NCBI GenBank assembly: GCA_036478235.1
Contig: JAZGDZ010000077.1
Coordinates: 1-17,247, forward strand
Source: JACZWZ01 sp036478235
GTDB lineage: Bacteria > Actinomycetota > Acidimicrobiia > Spongiisociales > UBA11373
Length of the DNA stretch: 17,247 bases
Reading direction: 5' to 3'
The position numbers and the translations under genes were made by a program. Shown here piece by piece: positions 15,228 through 17,247 of the stretch; within the stretch, counting starts at the first letter, position 1, and every line of letters begins with the position of its first letter. The notes under the pieces were generated by a model. The model was given only the letters and a program-made list of their open reading frames with translations, was not told the origin of the DNA and did not search any database.

Positions 15228-15932
15228 GTGACGATACAGTCGACGATCGGACAGCGCCTCGCCAAGAACGCCCTCTTCGACGGATTCGCCGCGGTAGCTG
15301 GGGCGATGGCCAACGGCCGACGGGCGGAGATTATCGAACTGCTCGCCCAGGGCGAGAGAAGCGTCGAACACGTCGCTGACGCTATCGACCAGAGCGTCGC
15401 AAACACCTCGCACCACCTCCGCAGGCTCGCCCGTGCCGGACTGGTCAGCACTCGCCGAGACAGCACACGCATCTACTACCGGCTCACAGATGAACGCGTA
15501 TACGACCTATGGGCGGCACTGCGCGACGTCACAACACGGCATCTCGACGACATCGACCAACTCGCCCGCGCCTACCTCGGAGATCGCACCGAGATCACGA
15601 CCATTACCCGCAGCGAACTCCGAAAGCGGCTTCAACGCGACCAGGCGATCCTCATCGACGTACGGCCCCGAGCCGAATACGACGCCGGACACATCCCCGG
15701 AGCCATCCCAATCCCACCCGACCAACTCGACGAGCTTCTCCCGCGGCTGCCTGGGGATCGGGAGATCGTCGCCTACTGCCGAGGCCCCTACTGCGTGTAC
15801 GCCGACCAGGCGGTGCGCACGCTCCTCGCCAGAGGACGAGCGGCCCGACGGCTCGAAGACGGTCTCCCAGAATGGCGACGGAACGGTGGCCCTATCGAGG
15901 AGAGCAACATGCACCACAGATCCCGGACATGA
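15228..15932 (+). CDS. ArsR-family regulator fused to a rhodanese domain
   Basis: The product is 234 residues. Residues about 15-110 form an ArsR-type winged HTH (recognition helix region VANTSHHLRRLARAGLV, wing STRRDSTRIYYRL). Residues about 125-225 form a rhodanese domain with IDVRPRAEYDAGHIPGA and the active loop CRGPYC (C184, C189), a loop typical of ArsR-rhodanese fusions. These two are the protein's only cysteines; the ArsR domain has none, so classic metal or SqrR-type dithiol sensing there is absent and sensing most likely occurs at the rhodanese cysteines. GTG 15228 is chosen because AAGGAGG lies four bases upstream; the frame opens at TTG 15174, inside an operator copy. It is divergent from the CstB-like gene and probably represses both, including itself. 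Confidence 0.88.
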   Translation: MTIQSTIGQRLAKNALFDGFAAVAGAMANGRRAEIIELLAQGERSVEHVADAIDQSVANTSHHLRRLARAGLVSTRRDSTRIYYRLTDERVYDLWAALRDVTTRHLDDIDQLARAYLGDRTEITTITRSELRKRLQRDQAILIDVRPRAEYDAGHIPGAIPIPPDQLDELLPRLPGDREIVAYCRGPYCVYADQAVRTLLARGRAARRLEDGLPEWRRNGGPIEESNMHHRSRT

Positions 15933-16018
15933 CAGGAAAGCAGTAGCGAATCCACCTACCGCTCAGCCCGGAGCGAGCGATAGTATCCGGGAATCTGACA
16001 GATACGGTGAGGAGCACA

Positions 16019-16678
<660 letters not shown>

Positions 16679-16860
16679 GCGCTCGCGAAGGGGGCGTCAC
16701 GGGCTTTACCTGTGTGACCAGGGGGCATGCTCGGACTTCGGCCGGAAAAAGGAGGTTTACAGACCGCTCTGGATCTCAAATGCCATCTTGGGCTGTCTCG
16801 GCAAAACCCACCAGACGAAGTGTTGCACCGCTCATCAAATCGTGTTGATACCCACGATCA

Positions 16861-17247
16861 CTATTCGGTGGTGATGTACGACACCAAACCATCGAGGGGC
16901 TGGGCCTGGGTGACCTCGTAGATCGCGATGTGGGGACGATCATCTCCGTCGATTGCCAACGAGACCAACTGGCCGAGTGGCAAACCGGCCTCAACAATTT
17001 GCTGGATCTCCCAACCCGACTCTCCACGAACGGCGTACCAGACGCCCTGGGTATCGGAGAACACCACATGGGCACGGCCTTGGCTGTCGAAAGCAAGAGA
17101 CGAGTTGCGTCGGGCATTGGACTCGGAGAACGCGCTGAGCTGCCCGATGGTTTCCGAGGTCCATCCACCATCGTCCCTCAATGCGAAAGCGATCTCACCT
17201 TCGGTACTTCCTGTCTGGCGGAAGAAGGTGGCGGCGGGCCGGCCCTC
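16861..17247 (-). CDS. C-terminal part of a beta-propeller-like repeat protein (runs off the window)
   Basis: The frame is open to the right edge, giving the last 128 residues of a longer protein. At least three related units of about 40-45 residues are visible. They share a G-R-x-hydrophobic strand, an aromatic or V-x-Y-A strand and a G-W-x-x-x-x-I strand: GRPAATFF...GWTSETIG, GRAHVVFS...GWEIQQIV, and DRPHIAIYE...LVSYITTE. This layout, with LAFDSQGRAHV and LAIDGDDRPHI lead-ins, is typical of BNR- or propeller-like blades. No catalytic residues are visible. The N-terminus, and so any signal peptide, lies beyond the window. Function is unknown. The stop (TAG at 16861-16863) is followed on that strand by a small hairpin at 16839-16858. 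Confidence 0.7.
   Translation of the reverse strand, partial: EGRPAATFFRQTGSTEGEIAFALRDDGGWTSETIGQLSAFSESNARRNSSLAFDSQGRAHVVFSDTQGVWYAVRGESGWEIQQIVEAGLPLGQLVSLAIDGDDRPHIAIYEVTQAQPLDGLVSYITTE

Noticed and set aside
16839..16858. Hairpin ATCGTG-N8-CACGAT after the propeller gene as a terminator
   Set aside because: The stem has only six pairs and no T tract follows, so it is too weak to call.
16680..16860. Possible transposase remnant (LCDQGACSDFGRKKEV reading)
   Set aside because: The cysteine-glycine pattern is faintly like the N-terminus of some IS transposases, but it is too short, has no inverted ends and no conserved catalytic part.

Overview
This is a high-GC, densely coded window, most likely from an actinobacterium, possibly of the Acidimicrobiia. 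The placement is an inference from GC content, GTG starts, and actinobacterial-looking YjbQ, acyl-ACP desaturase and PEP carboxylase sequences. No rRNA, tRNA, CRISPR array or intact insertion sequence was seen.

Layout. The left edge (1-76) is a heptanucleotide tandem repeat that runs into a YjbQ-family gene. A sulfite-oxidase-fold molybdoenzyme follows on the same strand; its start lacks any normal initiation codon. From 1637 to 3483 three minus-strand genes lie in a row: an acyl-ACP desaturase, a DUF971 protein and a ferredoxin, which together suggest a fatty-acid desaturation unit with its own electron carrier. Next come a small protein made of two HTH repeats, a perfect 14-bp hairpin, a repeat-rich gene-free stretch and a gene for a bacterial homologue of archaeo-eukaryotic release factors (baeRF). 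A DUF3892 gene, a minimal MscS channel, a CxxC/CxxC mini-protein, a HAD-FAM151 (menorin-like) fusion and another small hypothetical gene fill 5.5-9.2 kb. A ~93-bp structured repeat occurs twice in this part (5975 and 9171).

The right half holds PEP carboxylase (ppc) and, upstream of it on the same strand, a two-gene operon: a CstB-like persulfide dioxygenase-rhodanese-rhodanese fusion and an MFS transporter. This operon is divergent from an ArsR-rhodanese fusion regulator. The 113-bp region between them carries two copies of a 23-bp operator-like sequence in mirror orientation. A 1-Cys peroxiredoxin gene follows the regulator. The genes read together as a reactive-sulfur/persulfide sensing and detoxification module. 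The unusual points are that the regulator's only cysteines lie in its rhodanese domain, and that a transporter is co-transcribed with the detoxifying enzyme. The window ends inside a minus-strand gene for a beta-propeller-like repeat protein.
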